The notes below the pieces were generated by a model that saw nothing but the letters and a program-made list of their open reading frames with translations, had not been told where the DNA came from and did not search any database. Position numbers and translations under genes: made by a program. From positions 1 through 60,556 of the forward strand of contig DAHXNO010000051.1 of NCBI GenBank assembly GCA_027365345.1: 60,556 nt of DNA, read 5' to 3'. Of this stretch, positions 9,506-19,394 are shown in pieces. How positions within the stretch are numbered: position 1 is the stretch's first letter; each line of letters begins with the position of its first letter. Origin of the DNA: Granulicella sp. GTDB lineage: Bacteria; Acidobacteriota; Terriglobia; Terriglobales; Acidobacteriaceae.

Positions 9506-10054
9506 ATGACCGCAGAGGACGTGAAGAGGATTCTAGGTCTACAGCCGCACCCGCGCGAGGGCGGCTGGTACGTGCGCACCTGGGAGGCGGAGGAGCGGCT
9601 GGCGCCGAACGCCTTTGCGGACGCACGCTACCGGAGCCCGCGGCGAAGCTCCACGGCGATCTACTACCTGCTGCAGGCGGAGACGTTCAGCCGGATGCAC
9701 GTGTTGAAGAGCGATGAGATCTTTCATCACTACATGGGCGAGGCGGTGGAGATGCTGCAACTGTTCGAGGATGGAAGCAGCGGCCGAGTTATCCTGGGCA
9801 GCGAGATCGCCGCGGGGCAGAGGCCCCAGTGCGTGGTGCGGCGCGGTGTTTGGCAGGGATGCCGGCTGCTGCGCCAGCCTTCAGAGCCGGGCGGAGAGGA
9901 CTCCAGGAGTTCGCCCTGGCAAGGATGGGCGCTTTTAGGTTGCACCGTCAGTCCGGGGTTCGAGTTTGAGGACTACGAGGATGGGCACGCGGAGTCGCTG
10001 TTGGCCAGGTGGCCCCAGGAGGCGGAACTGATCCGCGCCCTCACCCGAGGGTGA
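9506..10054 (+). CDS. DUF985 cupin-fold protein
   Basis: A 182-residue protein of the cupin_5/DUF985 family. It starts with the typical LGLQPHPREGGWYVRTW segment and continues with STAIYYLL and FHHYMGEAVEML, which form the beta-barrel and its metal-like His/Glu cluster. An extra GGEDSRSSPW stretch at about 130-140 replaces the short loop found in most relatives. Members are small cytoplasmic proteins with no settled function; sugar binding or isomerase roles have been suggested. It diverges from the permease gene over 157 bp. Confidence 0.85.
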   Translation: MTAEDVKRILGLQPHPREGGWYVRTWEAEERLAPNAFADARYRSPRRSSTAIYYLLQAETFSRMHVLKSDEIFHHYMGEAVEMLQLFEDGSSGRVILGSEIAAGQRPQCVVRRGVWQGCRLLRQPSEPGGEDSRSSPWQGWALLGCTVSPGFEFEDYEDGHAESLLARWPQEAELIRALTRG

Positions 10055-10364
10055 GGCTCCGGAGCGGGAAGCCGCGGGTTTTGTACGGCTGAGGGAGATG
10101 TCCTGGGGCAGAGCCTTCCAGCGGACTGGACCACTCCGGGCCGCACTCTCCGGGGGGGGGGGAACCCGACGGGCAGCGGGCTGAGAGATGCCTTGGGCAG
10201 ATGACGCTATCGGATGACGCCGCGGAAGCTTCCACGCTCCTGGGCTGGGTTCGGGGTGGGAGGTTGGGATCTGCAACGAGATTTTCTCCTCGCCAAGAAA
10301 ACGATTTCTAGAGTAAACTGCCAGCGTTGAAGAAATCCCTCTCTGATTGTGAGCGAACCTTCCA
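10055..10364. other. Intergenic region with G11 tract and imperfect direct repeat
   Basis: No gene is seen in these 310 bp. An uninterrupted run of 11 G lies at 10152-10162. An imperfect direct repeat beginning GGCTGAG and ending GGGCAGA occurs at 10087-10112 and 10179-10201. The last 100 bp are more AT-rich and should hold the promoter of the arabinofuranosidase gene. Confidence 0.5.
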
Positions 10365-12290
10365 ATGCGTCTGCAAAACTTCCTCCTCCTGCCCAGTCTC
10401 TTGCTCAGCGTTGTTCCGGTCCCAGCGCAGCAGCCAGTAGCCCAACAGCCGGTAGCCCAACTCCAGATTGATACGGCAAAGATCGTCCGGCCGGCCAGCT
10501 CCGGGTTGTACGGTCTGATGACCGAGGAGATCAACCACTCCTACGAGGGAGGCTTGTACGCGCAGTTGCTGAGCAACAATACTTTCCGCGGCAACTGGAT
10601 GAGCGTGGAGCAGTGGGGCCTCGTACTGAAGGGCGATGCGCAGGCGACCACGGCCGTGGACCCCAAGGATGGCCCCAGCACGGCGCTGCCGAATAGCCTG
10701 GAGTTGAAGGTGACCGGGGCCTCGCCGGAGAGTCCGGCAGGGGTGAGCAACCCTGGGTACTGGGGCATCGCGGTGCGGCCGCACACCACGTATACCGGTT
10801 CGTTTTACGCTGAGGCTGATCCGGGTATGAGCCCGGTGACGTTGAGCCTGATCGCCGACCAGACCGGCGCGGTGCTGGCCTCCTCGCAAGTGACGCTCTC
10901 CGGCAGCGGATGGCAGCGCTATGCCTTCCAGCTAAGGACCGGCCAGTTAGAGAGCTCCGCCCAGAACCATTTTGAGTTGACGGTCGGGCATCCCGGAGTC
11001 TTGCATCTGCAACTGGTTACCTTGTTTCCTCCGACGTTTGACGATCAACCCAACGGGGATCGGACGGATCTGATGGAGAAACTGGAGGCCATGCACCCCA
11101 ACTTCCTCCGGCTTCCGGGTGGCAATTACCTGGAAGGAGACAGGATCAAGGACCGCTTCGACTGGGAGAAGACGATTGGGCCGCTGGTGGACCGGCCTGG
11201 ACATCAAGGTCCGTGGGGCTACTGGTCGACGGATGAGTTTGGACTGCTGGAGTTTCTCGACTGGACCCAGGATCTGCACATTGAGCCCATACTGGCCGTC
11301 TATGCGGGGTACTCGCTGAAGGGCGAGCATGTGACTCCGGGGAAGGATCTGGAGCCGTACGTACAGAGCGCTCTGGATGAGGTGGAGTACGTTACAGGCG
11401 ATGTCCATACCAAGTGGGGAGCGGAACGAGCTCGAGATGGGCATCCAGCGCCCTTCCCTTTGCAGTACATTGAGGTTGGAAACGAGGATTGGTTCGATCG
11501 CAGCGGAAGCTATCCGGCGCGCTTTGCGCAGTTTGCCGAGGCGCTGCGCAAGAAGTATCCGCAGTACAAGCTGATTGCAACGGCACCGGTTCAGGAGAAG
11601 AAGGGCGATGCACCGGACGTGGTGGACGACCACTATTACAAGTCGCCGGAGCAGATGTTTGCTCTTGTGCATCACTATGACGCAGCGCCGCGTACCGGCC
11701 CCAAGGTGTTTGTGGGCGAGTGGGCGACGGTTTCTGCAACGCCGACGCCGGACTTCGGCGACGCCCTGGGAGACGCTGCCTGGATGACGGGCATGGAGCG
11801 CAACAGCGATCTCATCAAGCTCGCCAGCTACGCTCCACTTTTCGTCAATCTGCATAATAACGCGTGGTCGACCAATCTGATTGGCTATGACGCATTCTCG
11901 AGTTATGGTTCGCCGAGCTACTATGCGCAGTGCCTGTTTGCGGCGCACATGGGCGATGCCATTCCGCAGAGTTCGTTGACCGGGGTGACCCCCTCGGCGA
12001 GGTTCTTCTACTCCGTGACGGAGTCGCGGAAGCAGCGAGTGCTGCACCTGAAGCTGGTGAACGCCACCACCCTGGCTCAACCGCTGGAGATTGCGATCGA
12101 GGGCGTCGGCGCGGGAGACCATGCGGCCCGAGTCTACTCGCTGCATGGTGCCACCTTTGCTGCAACCAACACCCTGCGGCACCCCACGGCGATTCAGCCG
12201 GTGCAGACCACGCTGCACTTCAACGGCAGCGAACTGAAGCACACGGCTCCGGCGCTGACCATTGAGGTGATCGATATACCGCTGCGATAG
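10365..12290 (+). CDS. Secreted GH51 alpha-L-arabinofuranosidase
   Basis: Releases terminal arabinose from arabinan, arabinoxylan or arabinogalactan. The 641-residue protein has a signal peptide ending near VPAQ (residue 21), followed by a short QQPVA duplication. A carbohydrate-binding-like beta-sandwich occupies about 100-225, followed by the TIM barrel and a C-terminal beta domain. The acid/base is Glu374 (VGNED) and the nucleophile Glu452 (VGEWA). It faces the prp operon tail-to-tail and stands alone, but belongs functionally with the cell-wall hydrolases at 38-47 kb. Confidence 0.94.
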   Translation: MRLQNFLLLPSLLLSVVPVPAQQPVAQQPVAQLQIDTAKIVRPASSGLYGLMTEEINHSYEGGLYAQLLSNNTFRGNWMSVEQWGLVLKGDAQATTAVDPKDGPSTALPNSLELKVTGASPESPAGVSNPGYWGIAVRPHTTYTGSFYAEADPGMSPVTLSLIADQTGAVLASSQVTLSGSGWQRYAFQLRTGQLESSAQNHFELTVGHPGVLHLQLVTLFPPTFDDQPNGDRTDLMEKLEAMHPNFLRLPGGNYLEGDRIKDRFDWEKTIGPLVDRPGHQGPWGYWSTDEFGLLEFLDWTQDLHIEPILAVYAGYSLKGEHVTPGKDLEPYVQSALDEVEYVTGDVHTKWGAERARDGHPAPFPLQYIEVGNEDWFDRSGSYPARFAQFAEALRKKYPQYKLIATAPVQEKKGDAPDVVDDHYYKSPEQMFALVHHYDAAPRTGPKVFVGEWATVSATPTPDFGDALGDAAWMTGMERNSDLIKLASYAPLFVNLHNNAWSTNLIGYDAFSSYGSPSYYAQCLFAAHMGDAIPQSSLTGVTPSARFFYSVTESRKQRVLHLKLVNATTLAQPLEIAIEGVGAGDHAARVYSLHGATFAATNTLRHPTAIQPVQTTLHFNGSELKHTAPALTIEVIDIPLR

Positions 12291-12376
12291 AGGGATGGGC
12301 TGGAGCCGCGTCAAAGCTATGTTGAGGCTGCTCCACCTGATTTGGTGCTCCCTGCGTCGTTTGCCGGTCCTGGCGT

Positions 12377-13825
12377 TTAGACGACGTAGAGGCTGACGTA
12401 CTGATCCACGGGTATTGCTTCCAGGATGCTCTGGTCGAGGGAGGCTTCCAGGATGCGATCGCAGACCTCGGGAGAGAAGCGGCGATCGAGGTTGGCCTGG
12501 AACTTGTCCACCAGAAGGGGGATGCCGTCGCTGCGACGCAGCCGATGTCCGATGGGGTACTCCACGACGACCTCTGGCAACTGGGCTCCGCCGGTGGTAT
12601 GGAGGGTGAGGGCGTTGGCGATGGAGCGCTTGGCGGGATCATGATAATCCGCAGTGAAGGCTGGGTCTTCACTACAGTGGATGCGAGCGCGAAGGGAGTC
12701 GATCTTTGGACCAAGGACGGGATCGCAGGCGACGGAGTCCTCATAGTCCTGCGCGGTGAGGCCGCCGGTGATCAAGGCCACGGCCACCATGTACTGGATG
12801 CAGTGGTCGCGGTCGGCAGGATTGCGCAACGGTCCTTGTTTGTCAATGATGCGTATGCAGGCCGAGTGAGTGCGAATGGTGACGCTCTGGATGGCGTCGG
12901 CAGACAAGCCCTGCTCAGCCAGTTGGCGGTGCAGGGTGACGGCCGCCTCCACTGCGGTCTGGGCGTGGAACTCGGCAGGGAAGGAGATCTTGAACAGGAC
13001 GTTCTCCATCACATAGGAACCGTAGGGACGCTGGAACCGAAAGGGCTGGCCCTTGAAGCTGACATCGTAAAAGCCCCAGGTTTTGGCGGTGAGCGCGGAG
13101 GGATAGCCCATCTCGCCGGTGCTGGCGATGAGGGCCAGGCGAACGGCGCGCGAGGTAGCGTCGCCGGCCGCCCAGGACTTGCGGGAGCCTGTGTTGGGAG
13201 CATGCCGGTAGGTGCGCAGAGATTGACCATCCACGAAGACCAGGGAGACGGCGTTCAGGGTCTGTTCGCGAGTCAAGCCGAGCAACTGGCACACCACGGC
13301 GGTAGAGGCCAATTTGACCAGAATCACATGATCCAGTCCCACCTGGTTGAAGGAGTTCTCCAGAGCCATACAGCCCTGAATCTCGTGAGCCTTGATCATC
13401 GCCGTAAGCACATCGCGCATGCGCAGGGGATGGCCGTTGCGGCTTAGCCAGTCCGCCACGGCCAGGATGGCGCCAAGGTTGTCCGAGGGATGGCCCCACT
13501 CAGCGGCCAGAAAGGTATCGTTGTAATCCAGCCAGCGGATCATCGTGCCGATATTGAAGGCGGCCTGCACTGGGTCCAGCCGGTAGGACGTGCCGGGGAC
13601 ACGGGCGCCGTGGTGCATGGTGAGGCCGGGAACCAGGGGGCCGAGGAGTTTGGAGCAGGCGGGAAACTCCAGCGCCTGGAGGCCGCATCCCAGGGTGTCC
13701 AACAGGCAGAGGCGTGCCGTCTCATAGGCTAGTGGGCTGGTGACCTGATAGTTGAGAGCGTAATCGACGATGTCGACGATGGGCTGATCAAAAGGCTGCT
13801 GAACATGCGGCTGCGGTGCGGACAT
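12377..13825 (-). CDS. prpD: 2-Methylcitrate dehydratase, MmgE/PrpD family
   Basis: Dehydrates 2-methylcitrate to 2-methylaconitate in the methylcitrate cycle for propionyl-CoA disposal. The length of 482 residues and segments such as LLDTLGCGLQAL, WLDYNDTF and WAAGDATSRAVRLAL match PrpD. GAGGAG lies just upstream of the ATG at 13825. It is the third gene of a same-strand run, 108 bp behind prpC. No acnD/prpF pair is present in the window, consistent with the PrpD-type route. Confidence 0.94.
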   Translation of the reverse strand: MSAPQPHVQQPFDQPIVDIVDYALNYQVTSPLAYETARLCLLDTLGCGLQALEFPACSKLLGPLVPGLTMHHGARVPGTSYRLDPVQAAFNIGTMIRWLDYNDTFLAAEWGHPSDNLGAILAVADWLSRNGHPLRMRDVLTAMIKAHEIQGCMALENSFNQVGLDHVILVKLASTAVVCQLLGLTREQTLNAVSLVFVDGQSLRTYRHAPNTGSRKSWAAGDATSRAVRLALIASTGEMGYPSALTAKTWGFYDVSFKGQPFRFQRPYGSYVMENVLFKISFPAEFHAQTAVEAAVTLHRQLAEQGLSADAIQSVTIRTHSACIRIIDKQGPLRNPADRDHCIQYMVAVALITGGLTAQDYEDSVACDPVLGPKIDSLRARIHCSEDPAFTADYHDPAKRSIANALTLHTTGGAQLPEVVVEYPIGHRLRRSDGIPLLVDKFQANLDRRFSPEVCDRILEASLDQSILEAIPVDQYVSLYVV

Positions 13826-13933
13826 AGGCTCCTCGAAAGTTGGTGGGGAAGGGGTTTGGGTTCTCCGAACAGGTGAAGCGAAAGGAACAGAACAACCGGA
13901 AGAGCGATGCCAGCGCCCAACCCGGCAGCCGGG

Positions 13934-15115
13934 CTAGAGGCGCTGCTCGATGGGAGTGAAGGGAAGGTTCTCTGGCCCGGTGTAGTTGGCGCTGGGACGG
14001 ATGATCTTGCCGTCCGCACGCTGCTCCATCACGTGAGCCGACCAGCCGCTGGTGCGCGCCATGGCGAAGATGGGCGTGAACATCGCGGTGGGAATTCCCA
14101 TGGTGTGATAGGCGACGGCGGAGAACCAGTCCAGGTTGGGGAACATGTGCTTGACCTCCCACAGCACAGCTTCAAGACGTTCGGCGATCGCGTAGATGCG
14201 CCGGTCGTCGGTCTCCGCGGAGAGATCGTGCGCGATCTTCTTGATTACCGCGTTGCGCGGGTCGCTGATGGTATACACGGGATGACCGAAGCCGATGATG
14301 ACCTCCTTGTTCGCGATGCGCCGGCGAATATCTGCTTCAGCCTGATCAGGGGAGCTGTAGCGCTGCTGAATCTCCAGCGCCACCTCGTTGGCTCCGCCGT
14401 GTTTTGGCCCCTTGAGTGCGCCGATGGCCCCGGCCACGCAAGAGTAAAGGTCTGAACCCGTGCCGGCAATGACGCGGGCTGTGAAGGTGGAGGCGTTGAA
14501 CTCATGCTCCGCATAGAGGATCAGTGAGGTATGCATGGCGCGAACCCACTCCGGGCTGGCAGGGCGGCCGTGCAACAGATGCAGGAAGTGGCCGCCGATG
14601 CTGTCATCTTCTGTCTCCACCTCGATGCGATGGCCGACGTGCGAGAAGTGATGCCAGTAGAGCAGCATGGAGCCGAGCGAGGCGAGAAGACGGTCCGCGA
14701 TGTAGCGTGCGGAGGCTTCCGTGTAAGGCTGGGGCTCGATCTCTACCGTTGCCAGCACGGAGACACCCACCCGCAGCACGTCCATGGGATGCGCCCGGGC
14801 GGGAATCTGTTCGAGCGCAACCCTTACCTCCTGGGGCAGGCCGCGCAGGCCGATCAGGCGCTGTTTGTAGTGCTCCAGTTCGTGTGCGGTCGGCAGTTTG
14901 CCGTAGAGCAGAAGGTGGGCTACCTCTTCAAACTGACAGTGAGCGGCCAGATCAAGGATGTCATAGCCGCGGTAGTGCAGGTCATTGCCGCTGCGCCCCA
15001 CCGTACACAGCGCGGTGTTGCCGGCTGGAACGCCAGAGAGTGCGACAGACTTTTTCGGCTTGAAGCCGGGAGGGGCGGCGACGCCCGTGGTATCCGTGTG
15101 CGATGCAGTGCTCAT
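13934..15115 (-). CDS. prpC: 2-Methylcitrate synthase (citrate synthase family)
   Basis: Condenses propionyl-CoA with oxaloacetate. At 393 residues it is a short citrate synthase of the methylcitrate-synthase branch. The N-terminal [20 protein letters not shown] is characteristic of that branch. Catalytic histidines sit in HGGANE and GFGHPVY, with the late Asp in the ISDPRN-to-C-terminal region. A strong AGGAGGAGA precedes the ATG at 15115. Its position between prpB and prpD supports methylcitrate rather than citrate synthesis. Confidence 0.94.
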   Translation of the reverse strand: MSTASHTDTTGVAAPPGFKPKKSVALSGVPAGNTALCTVGRSGNDLHYRGYDILDLAAHCQFEEVAHLLLYGKLPTAHELEHYKQRLIGLRGLPQEVRVALEQIPARAHPMDVLRVGVSVLATVEIEPQPYTEASARYIADRLLASLGSMLLYWHHFSHVGHRIEVETEDDSIGGHFLHLLHGRPASPEWVRAMHTSLILYAEHEFNASTFTARVIAGTGSDLYSCVAGAIGALKGPKHGGANEVALEIQQRYSSPDQAEADIRRRIANKEVIIGFGHPVYTISDPRNAVIKKIAHDLSAETDDRRIYAIAERLEAVLWEVKHMFPNLDWFSAVAYHTMGIPTAMFTPIFAMARTSGWSAHVMEQRADGKIIRPSANYTGPENLPFTPIEQRL

Positions 15116-15241
15116 AGTTCTCCTCCTGGGATAAAGGCTTTGTTCATGCAGGCTTTTGGAGATAGACGCAGACGCCGACGCGGTCGAGCACGCCGCCGTT
15201 CGGCTCTGAGTCCGTTGAAACAGGTGAGCGGGTTGATCTGG

Positions 15242-16258
15242 CTACTTCCGCTTGCTCTTCTTCCGCCTCTCTGGTTCCTGGCTTCCCTTCCTGCTTGAGT
15301 CTTGGTTCTGCTTTGCGAGTTTTCTCGCGTGCTTCTGTTCCGCTTGTTTTTCTTTATGCTTCTCTGTCTCTTCTTTGGCGAAGAGCTGATCGAGCTTCTG
15401 CTCATAAGCGTGGTAGCCGAGGAAGTCATAGAGTTCAGCCCGGGTCTGCATGGTCTGAACCACCTGTTGCTGGGTGCCGTCCGCACGGATATGCCGGTAG
15501 ACGTTAAGGGCAGCCGCGTTCATGGCGCGGAAGGCGGAGAGCGGATAGAGCGCAAGAGAGACCTTGGCGCTGCGCAGTTGACGGAGGGTGAACAGCGGCG
15601 TGGCTCCGAACTCCGTGATGTTGGCCAGGATAGGCGCTCCGGTGCGCCGGGCGAAGGCGCGATACTGGTCCAGTTCCGTCACCGCCTCCGGGAACACCAT
15701 ATCCGCGCCGGCTTCAACGCAAGCGGCGGCACGGTCCAGCGCAGCGTTCAAGCCCTCAGAAGCCAAGGCGTCCGTGCGGGCCATGATCACGAAGGCGGGG
15801 TCCGTGCGGGCGTCCACGGCCGCTTTGATGCGATCGATCATCTCCGCCGTGGAGACAATCTGCTTGTTGGGCCGATGTCCACAGCGCTTGGCCTGCACCT
15901 GGTCTTCGATGTGGCAGCCCGCGGCTCCGAACTTGATCAACGAACGGATGGAACGAGCCAGGTTGAAGGCCCCACCGAAGCCGGTATCGATGTCTACCAA
16001 AAGCGGCAGGGAGCAGACGTCCGTGATGCGACGCACGTCGGTGAGCACGTCGTCCAGAGTGGAGATGCCGAGGTCCGGCATGCCGAGCGAGCCGGCAGCG
16101 ACCCCGCCGCCAGAGAGATAGAGGGCGCGGTAGCCCACCCGCTGCGCCATGAGCGCATGGTAGGCGTTGATGGCACCAACCAACTGCAAGGGGCGTTCGG
16201 CCTCCATGGCGGAGCGTAGCCTTGCTCCGGCTGTAGTGGCTTGAAGCTTCTCACTCAT
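15242..16258 (-). CDS. prpB: Methylisocitrate lyase with lysine-rich tail
   Basis: Cleaves 2-methylisocitrate to pyruvate and succinate. The ICL/PEP-mutase barrel shows [19 protein letters not shown], the metal-binding DIDTGFGG, and the active-site KRCGH loop. The core ends near residue 293, the normal PrpB length. It is followed by about 45 extra residues (294-338) with 17 Lys/Arg, an unusual extension for this family. The tail is in frame and has no frameshift I can see. It is the first gene of the prp operon, 126 bp before prpC. Confidence 0.94.
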   Translation of the reverse strand: MSEKLQATTAGARLRSAMEAERPLQLVGAINAYHALMAQRVGYRALYLSGGGVAAGSLGMPDLGISTLDDVLTDVRRITDVCSLPLLVDIDTGFGGAFNLARSIRSLIKFGAAGCHIEDQVQAKRCGHRPNKQIVSTAEMIDRIKAAVDARTDPAFVIMARTDALASEGLNAALDRAAACVEAGADMVFPEAVTELDQYRAFARRTGAPILANITEFGATPLFTLRQLRSAKVSLALYPLSAFRAMNAAALNVYRHIRADGTQQQVVQTMQTRAELYDFLGYHAYEQKLDQLFAKEETEKHKEKQAEQKHARKLAKQNQDSSRKGSQEPERRKKSKRK

Positions 16259-16358
16259 CCTTTTGTTCCCTCACCGATGAAAATAAAGTTGTTGAGCGTG
16301 GATTGGGTCGCGGGTTGGATCGGGGTTCAGGACGCGGCCCAGCTCCAGAGACTTCATC

Positions 16359-16405
16359 GTCAAATCGCGAAATAACGAAAGTCAAATCCTGAACTCCCTA
16401 TTTCG
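16359..16405 (-). promoter_or_regulatory. Candidate operator upstream of prpB
   Basis: GTCAAATC occurs at 16359-16366 and again at 16381-16388, a 22-bp (two helical turn) period. An inverted pair CGAAATA (16368-16374) and TATTTCG (16399-16405) overlaps it. The cluster is AT-rich for this genome and lies 100-150 bp upstream of the prpB ATG, where a methylcitrate-cycle regulator would bind. No regulator gene is next to the operon. Confidence 0.35.
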
Positions 16406-16497
16406 ATCATCCTGTGCGGTTACCGAAACTCCGTTGCTGACAAGGGCGAAAGGGAGGGGCGCGCCGCCGCAGAGGATAATGGAAGATGCATGGGACC

Positions 16498-18108
16498 TTA
16501 TGGATTTGGCATGGCGGCTGCCTGAGCGGGCTTTGTCCGGCAGGCGCAGGCGCGGAAGTTCGACGCCTCCGGGTTGGCCATGGCGCAGGCATAGAGGGGC
16601 CAGGCGATGGATTCAAGAAGCCGGATCTTCTCTGCCTTGGAGAGCTTGCCGGGCCGGCTGATCCCCGCAGTGCTGCTGGCCAGCGGCCCGGGGTAGAAGT
16701 ACCGCTGAAAGGAGCGGCTAGCCGGGCTTTGTCCAGAGGGGTCGGCAAGAAAGGAGCTGGTGAGCTGCGCCAGCGAGCGGCCGGAGAGGTTGGGAAGGTG
16801 ATAGGTGGACGAGTAGGTGTACTCCTGCCGCCAGACCGCCTGATGGCCGGTCTGGTTGCCGGCGACGTAGACCGTATAGTCCTTCACCACGGCGGTCCCG
16901 GGGTCCACTTGGGCGATGGTGAAGGCGGGGTTGTTGCCGTCTACCGGGGAGATGGAGGGAACCAGTTTGCCGGGCACGACGGCTGAGGTTCCGCTGGGCG
17001 CGTGCGTTTCGGTGTAGTCAGGGAAGACGCGAAACTCGTCCATGTGGGTATGGCCAAAGAGCGCGAGGCGAATCACATCCGGGTAGGCTTCTATGGTCCG
17101 AGCCAGGTCTGCGGAGCGAAGGAACTCCGCGGGATCCTGGCCGGCGCAGACGTTGCGGGCCGTGGTAAAAGTGCGGTAGACGTCAATACCGGGCGGAATG
17201 TGGGCCATGATCCAGACCTGTTGATGCGCGGCGCGCGCAGCGTCGAGCTGGGTGCGGAGCCAGGCGATCTGTTGGTCCGCGGCGGCGGTATCCGCCGCGG
17301 CGGCCCCTTGGCATCCCGCGTAGTGGCTGGATTGGAAGAGATCCTGCAGGATGATGAGGCGGGAGGATTGCATGGGAGCGGGGAGAATCAGGTTCACGTC
17401 TCCGATTTGGGGATAGGTTTGCAGAATGGCCGACCGATTTGCGGAGGACAGAGCGGCTGGCGCAAAACTGCCGGCGACGGACTCGAGGAAGGCGCTGTCC
17501 GGATCTTCCCTGTAGTCGTGACAGGCGGAGTCGTTGTTCCCCAGAGCGAAGTAGATGGGGGAGTGCGGGAAGGCCGCCTGCAACTGCAAGGCGACGAAGG
17601 CAACGGTGCGGGCCGCGAAGGTGGAGAGTTCGGCGGCGGTGGCGGCGGGGGCCAGGGCATGGAAGCGGCAATCGAACTGGTGCGCCAGAAGGTCGCCGGA
17701 GACGGTAACAAAGAGAGGCTCGGGCTGCCGCGCTTGTTCAGCGCGCAGGCTGGAGGCGAGCAGCGCCGGCGGCGTGTCCGTGCCCCTGGCGTTGCAGGCG
17801 GCCTGTAGCTGGGCAAAGTCCGCGGCCTGGTGGGGCGAGGCCGGAGCAGAGAGGATGGCAGCCCACCCGCCAGCCGGCGTGGAGCGGAGCTGGGCAAATC
17901 GGGCGGGATCGTGAAACGGATCCAGATGGATGTCCGAAAGCATCAGAACCATTACGGATCTCTGCGGGCGAGACCCTTGGGAGACAGACGGAGACGAAGA
18001 GGCTGCCGCCAGCGAAGTGAAGCAGAACAGGGTGGCCAGCGAAAGAAGACGAGAAGATTTCAAAGCAGCGGACCTCACAACCGGAAAGGATTGGTTATCC
18101 TTGCACAT
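16498..18108 (-). CDS. Secreted metallophosphoesterase, acid sphingomyelinase-like
   Basis: A calcineurin-like binuclear-metal phosphoesterase of about 536 residues. All family metal motifs are visible in order: SDIHLD, SGDLLAHQ, GNND, MAHIPPG and FGHTHMDEF. The arrangement with Cys-containing inserts and a long helical C-terminal domain (YTYSSTYHLPNLSGRSL) is that of acid sphingomyelinase-like phosphodiesterases. The frame is open to 18159, but the ATG at 18108 starts a normal signal peptide (VRSAALKSSRLLSLATLFCF, cut near AAASS). It diverges from the dehydrogenase gene. Substrate is unknown: lipid head groups, nucleotides or phosphodiesters are all possible. Confidence 0.85.
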   Translation of the reverse strand: MCKDNQSFPVVRSAALKSSRLLSLATLFCFTSLAAASSSPSVSQGSRPQRSVMVLMLSDIHLDPFHDPARFAQLRSTPAGGWAAILSAPASPHQAADFAQLQAACNARGTDTPPALLASSLRAEQARQPEPLFVTVSGDLLAHQFDCRFHALAPAATAAELSTFAARTVAFVALQLQAAFPHSPIYFALGNNDSACHDYREDPDSAFLESVAGSFAPAALSSANRSAILQTYPQIGDVNLILPAPMQSSRLIILQDLFQSSHYAGCQGAAAADTAAADQQIAWLRTQLDAARAAHQQVWIMAHIPPGIDVYRTFTTARNVCAGQDPAEFLRSADLARTIEAYPDVIRLALFGHTHMDEFRVFPDYTETHAPSGTSAVVPGKLVPSISPVDGNNPAFTIAQVDPGTAVVKDYTVYVAGNQTGHQAVWRQEYTYSSTYHLPNLSGRSLAQLTSSFLADPSGQSPASRSFQRYFYPGPLASSTAGISRPGKLSKAEKIRLLESIAWPLYACAMANPEASNFRACACRTKPAQAAAMPNP

Positions 18109-18176
18109 CTGCTGACGAGTGTAGCGCGGACGTGTAGACTGGTTGCCTAGCCGACGCATGGGGAACAGAGCAACCT

Positions 18177-19250
18177 ATGAGGCGTGTAGAGTTTGCAGAA
18201 CTGCAAGGACGAATCGAGTTGGTTCTGCTGGCGCTGGGGATTGCGCCTGCTCGCGCGGCCCTTGGGGCAAAGCTGATAGCGGAGACGGATCGTGACGGGG
18301 TGCGGACGCACGGCGTGGCGCGGCTGCCGCGGTTTGCGCAGTGGATACAGAGCGGAATGATCGACCCCCGCGCAGGGCCCGAGAAGGTGGCGGGTTTTGG
18401 GGCCATTGAGCGCTGGACAGGGAGGCGAGGTCCTGGAAATCTGGCGGCCTACTCCGCGATGCAACGGGCGATGGAGCTGGCCCGCGAACATGGGCTGGGG
18501 TGTGTGGCCCTGGCCGACACCTCGCACTGGATGCGAGCGGGAACCTATGGCTGGCAGGCCGCGGATGCTGGATTTGCCGCACTCTGCTGGTCCAATACGC
18601 TTCCGAATATGCCGCCGTGGGGGGCCGGTAGCGCTGCATTAGGGAACAATCCGCTGGTGATCGCCGTTCCACGCCGCGTTCTTTCGCCGGGTGAAGGCGC
18701 AGGCCGCTCCGCTCCCATTGTGCTGGATATGGCAATGAGTCAGTTCTCTTACGGTGCGCTGGCCAGCTACCGCGCCCGTGGCGAAGCTCTCCCAGTGCCG
18801 GGGGGTTACAACGAGTACGGGCGGCTGACCACGGATGCGGCGGCGATTGAACGCTCTCAGCGAGCCCTGCCCATCGGGTACTGGAAGGGGTCCGGACTGG
18901 CCTTTGTGCTGGATGTGCTGGCGGCGATGCTGAGCGGAGGGCTGGCGACGCATGACCTCTCTCCGGACCCACTCAAAGAGGTAGGGCAATCGCAGGTCTT
19001 TCTGGCTATCGCGCCGTCCTCGGTTGAGACGATGGAAGAGTTGAGCCGCTTTGCCCAAGGCGCCAGTGTGGCCCAGCGGGCCGTCGATGCCCTGCATGCG
19101 GCCAAACCGATCCATTCCGGCGAACCGGTGCGTTATCCCGGTGAGGGAACCCTACGCAGCCGCGAAGAGAGCCTGCTGCGGGGCGTCGCCGTGGAAGATG
19201 AAGCCTGGGAGGCCTTTGTGAAGTTGGAGCTGGAACTCTCCCACGCCTGA
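18177..19250 (+). CDS. dlgD: Ldh-family dehydrogenase, 2,3-diketo-L-gulonate reductase-like
   Basis: A 357-residue NAD(P)H-dependent reductase of the malate/lactate dehydrogenase-2 family. The catalytic His45 lies in DGVRTHGVARLPRF. Segments SHWMRAGTYGWQAAD, MPPWGAGSAALGNNPL, LDMAMSQFSYG and LPIGYWKGSGLAFVLD follow E. coli YiaK/DlgD very closely, which points to 2,3-diketo-L-gulonate reductase rather than malate dehydrogenase. Other ulosonate-pathway genes are not adjacent, so the physiological substrate is an inference from sequence pattern. Confidence 0.85.
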   Translation: MRRVEFAELQGRIELVLLALGIAPARAALGAKLIAETDRDGVRTHGVARLPRFAQWIQSGMIDPRAGPEKVAGFGAIERWTGRRGPGNLAAYSAMQRAMELAREHGLGCVALADTSHWMRAGTYGWQAADAGFAALCWSNTLPNMPPWGAGSAALGNNPLVIAVPRRVLSPGEGAGRSAPIVLDMAMSQFSYGALASYRARGEALPVPGGYNEYGRLTTDAAAIERSQRALPIGYWKGSGLAFVLDVLAAMLSGGLATHDLSPDPLKEVGQSQVFLAIAPSSVETMEELSRFAQGASVAQRAVDALHAAKPIHSGEPVRYPGEGTLRSREESLLRGVAVEDEAWEAFVKLELELSHA

Positions 19251-19394
19251 GTCCGCGTAAGGACCGGCAGGCCGCGAGAACTGCGGTGCTCTGCCGCTGA
19301 GAGCAGCGAGGCAGATTCGGGAAGCCAACAAGCGGGATGACCGTGGAGAAGCGAACGGATGCATCGGCCAGGCTTGGCAGGGCAGTTCTCTACT

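Noticed and set aside
10141-10225. TPP-riboswitch-like core (GGCTGAGAGATGCC, then CGG-ATGACG-CCG)
   Set aside because: The CTGAGA core and a hairpin resembling the second arm are present, but the closing stem and the GGGG/CCC pairing do not form, the same core recurs in a local repeat, and the downstream gene is a glycosidase.
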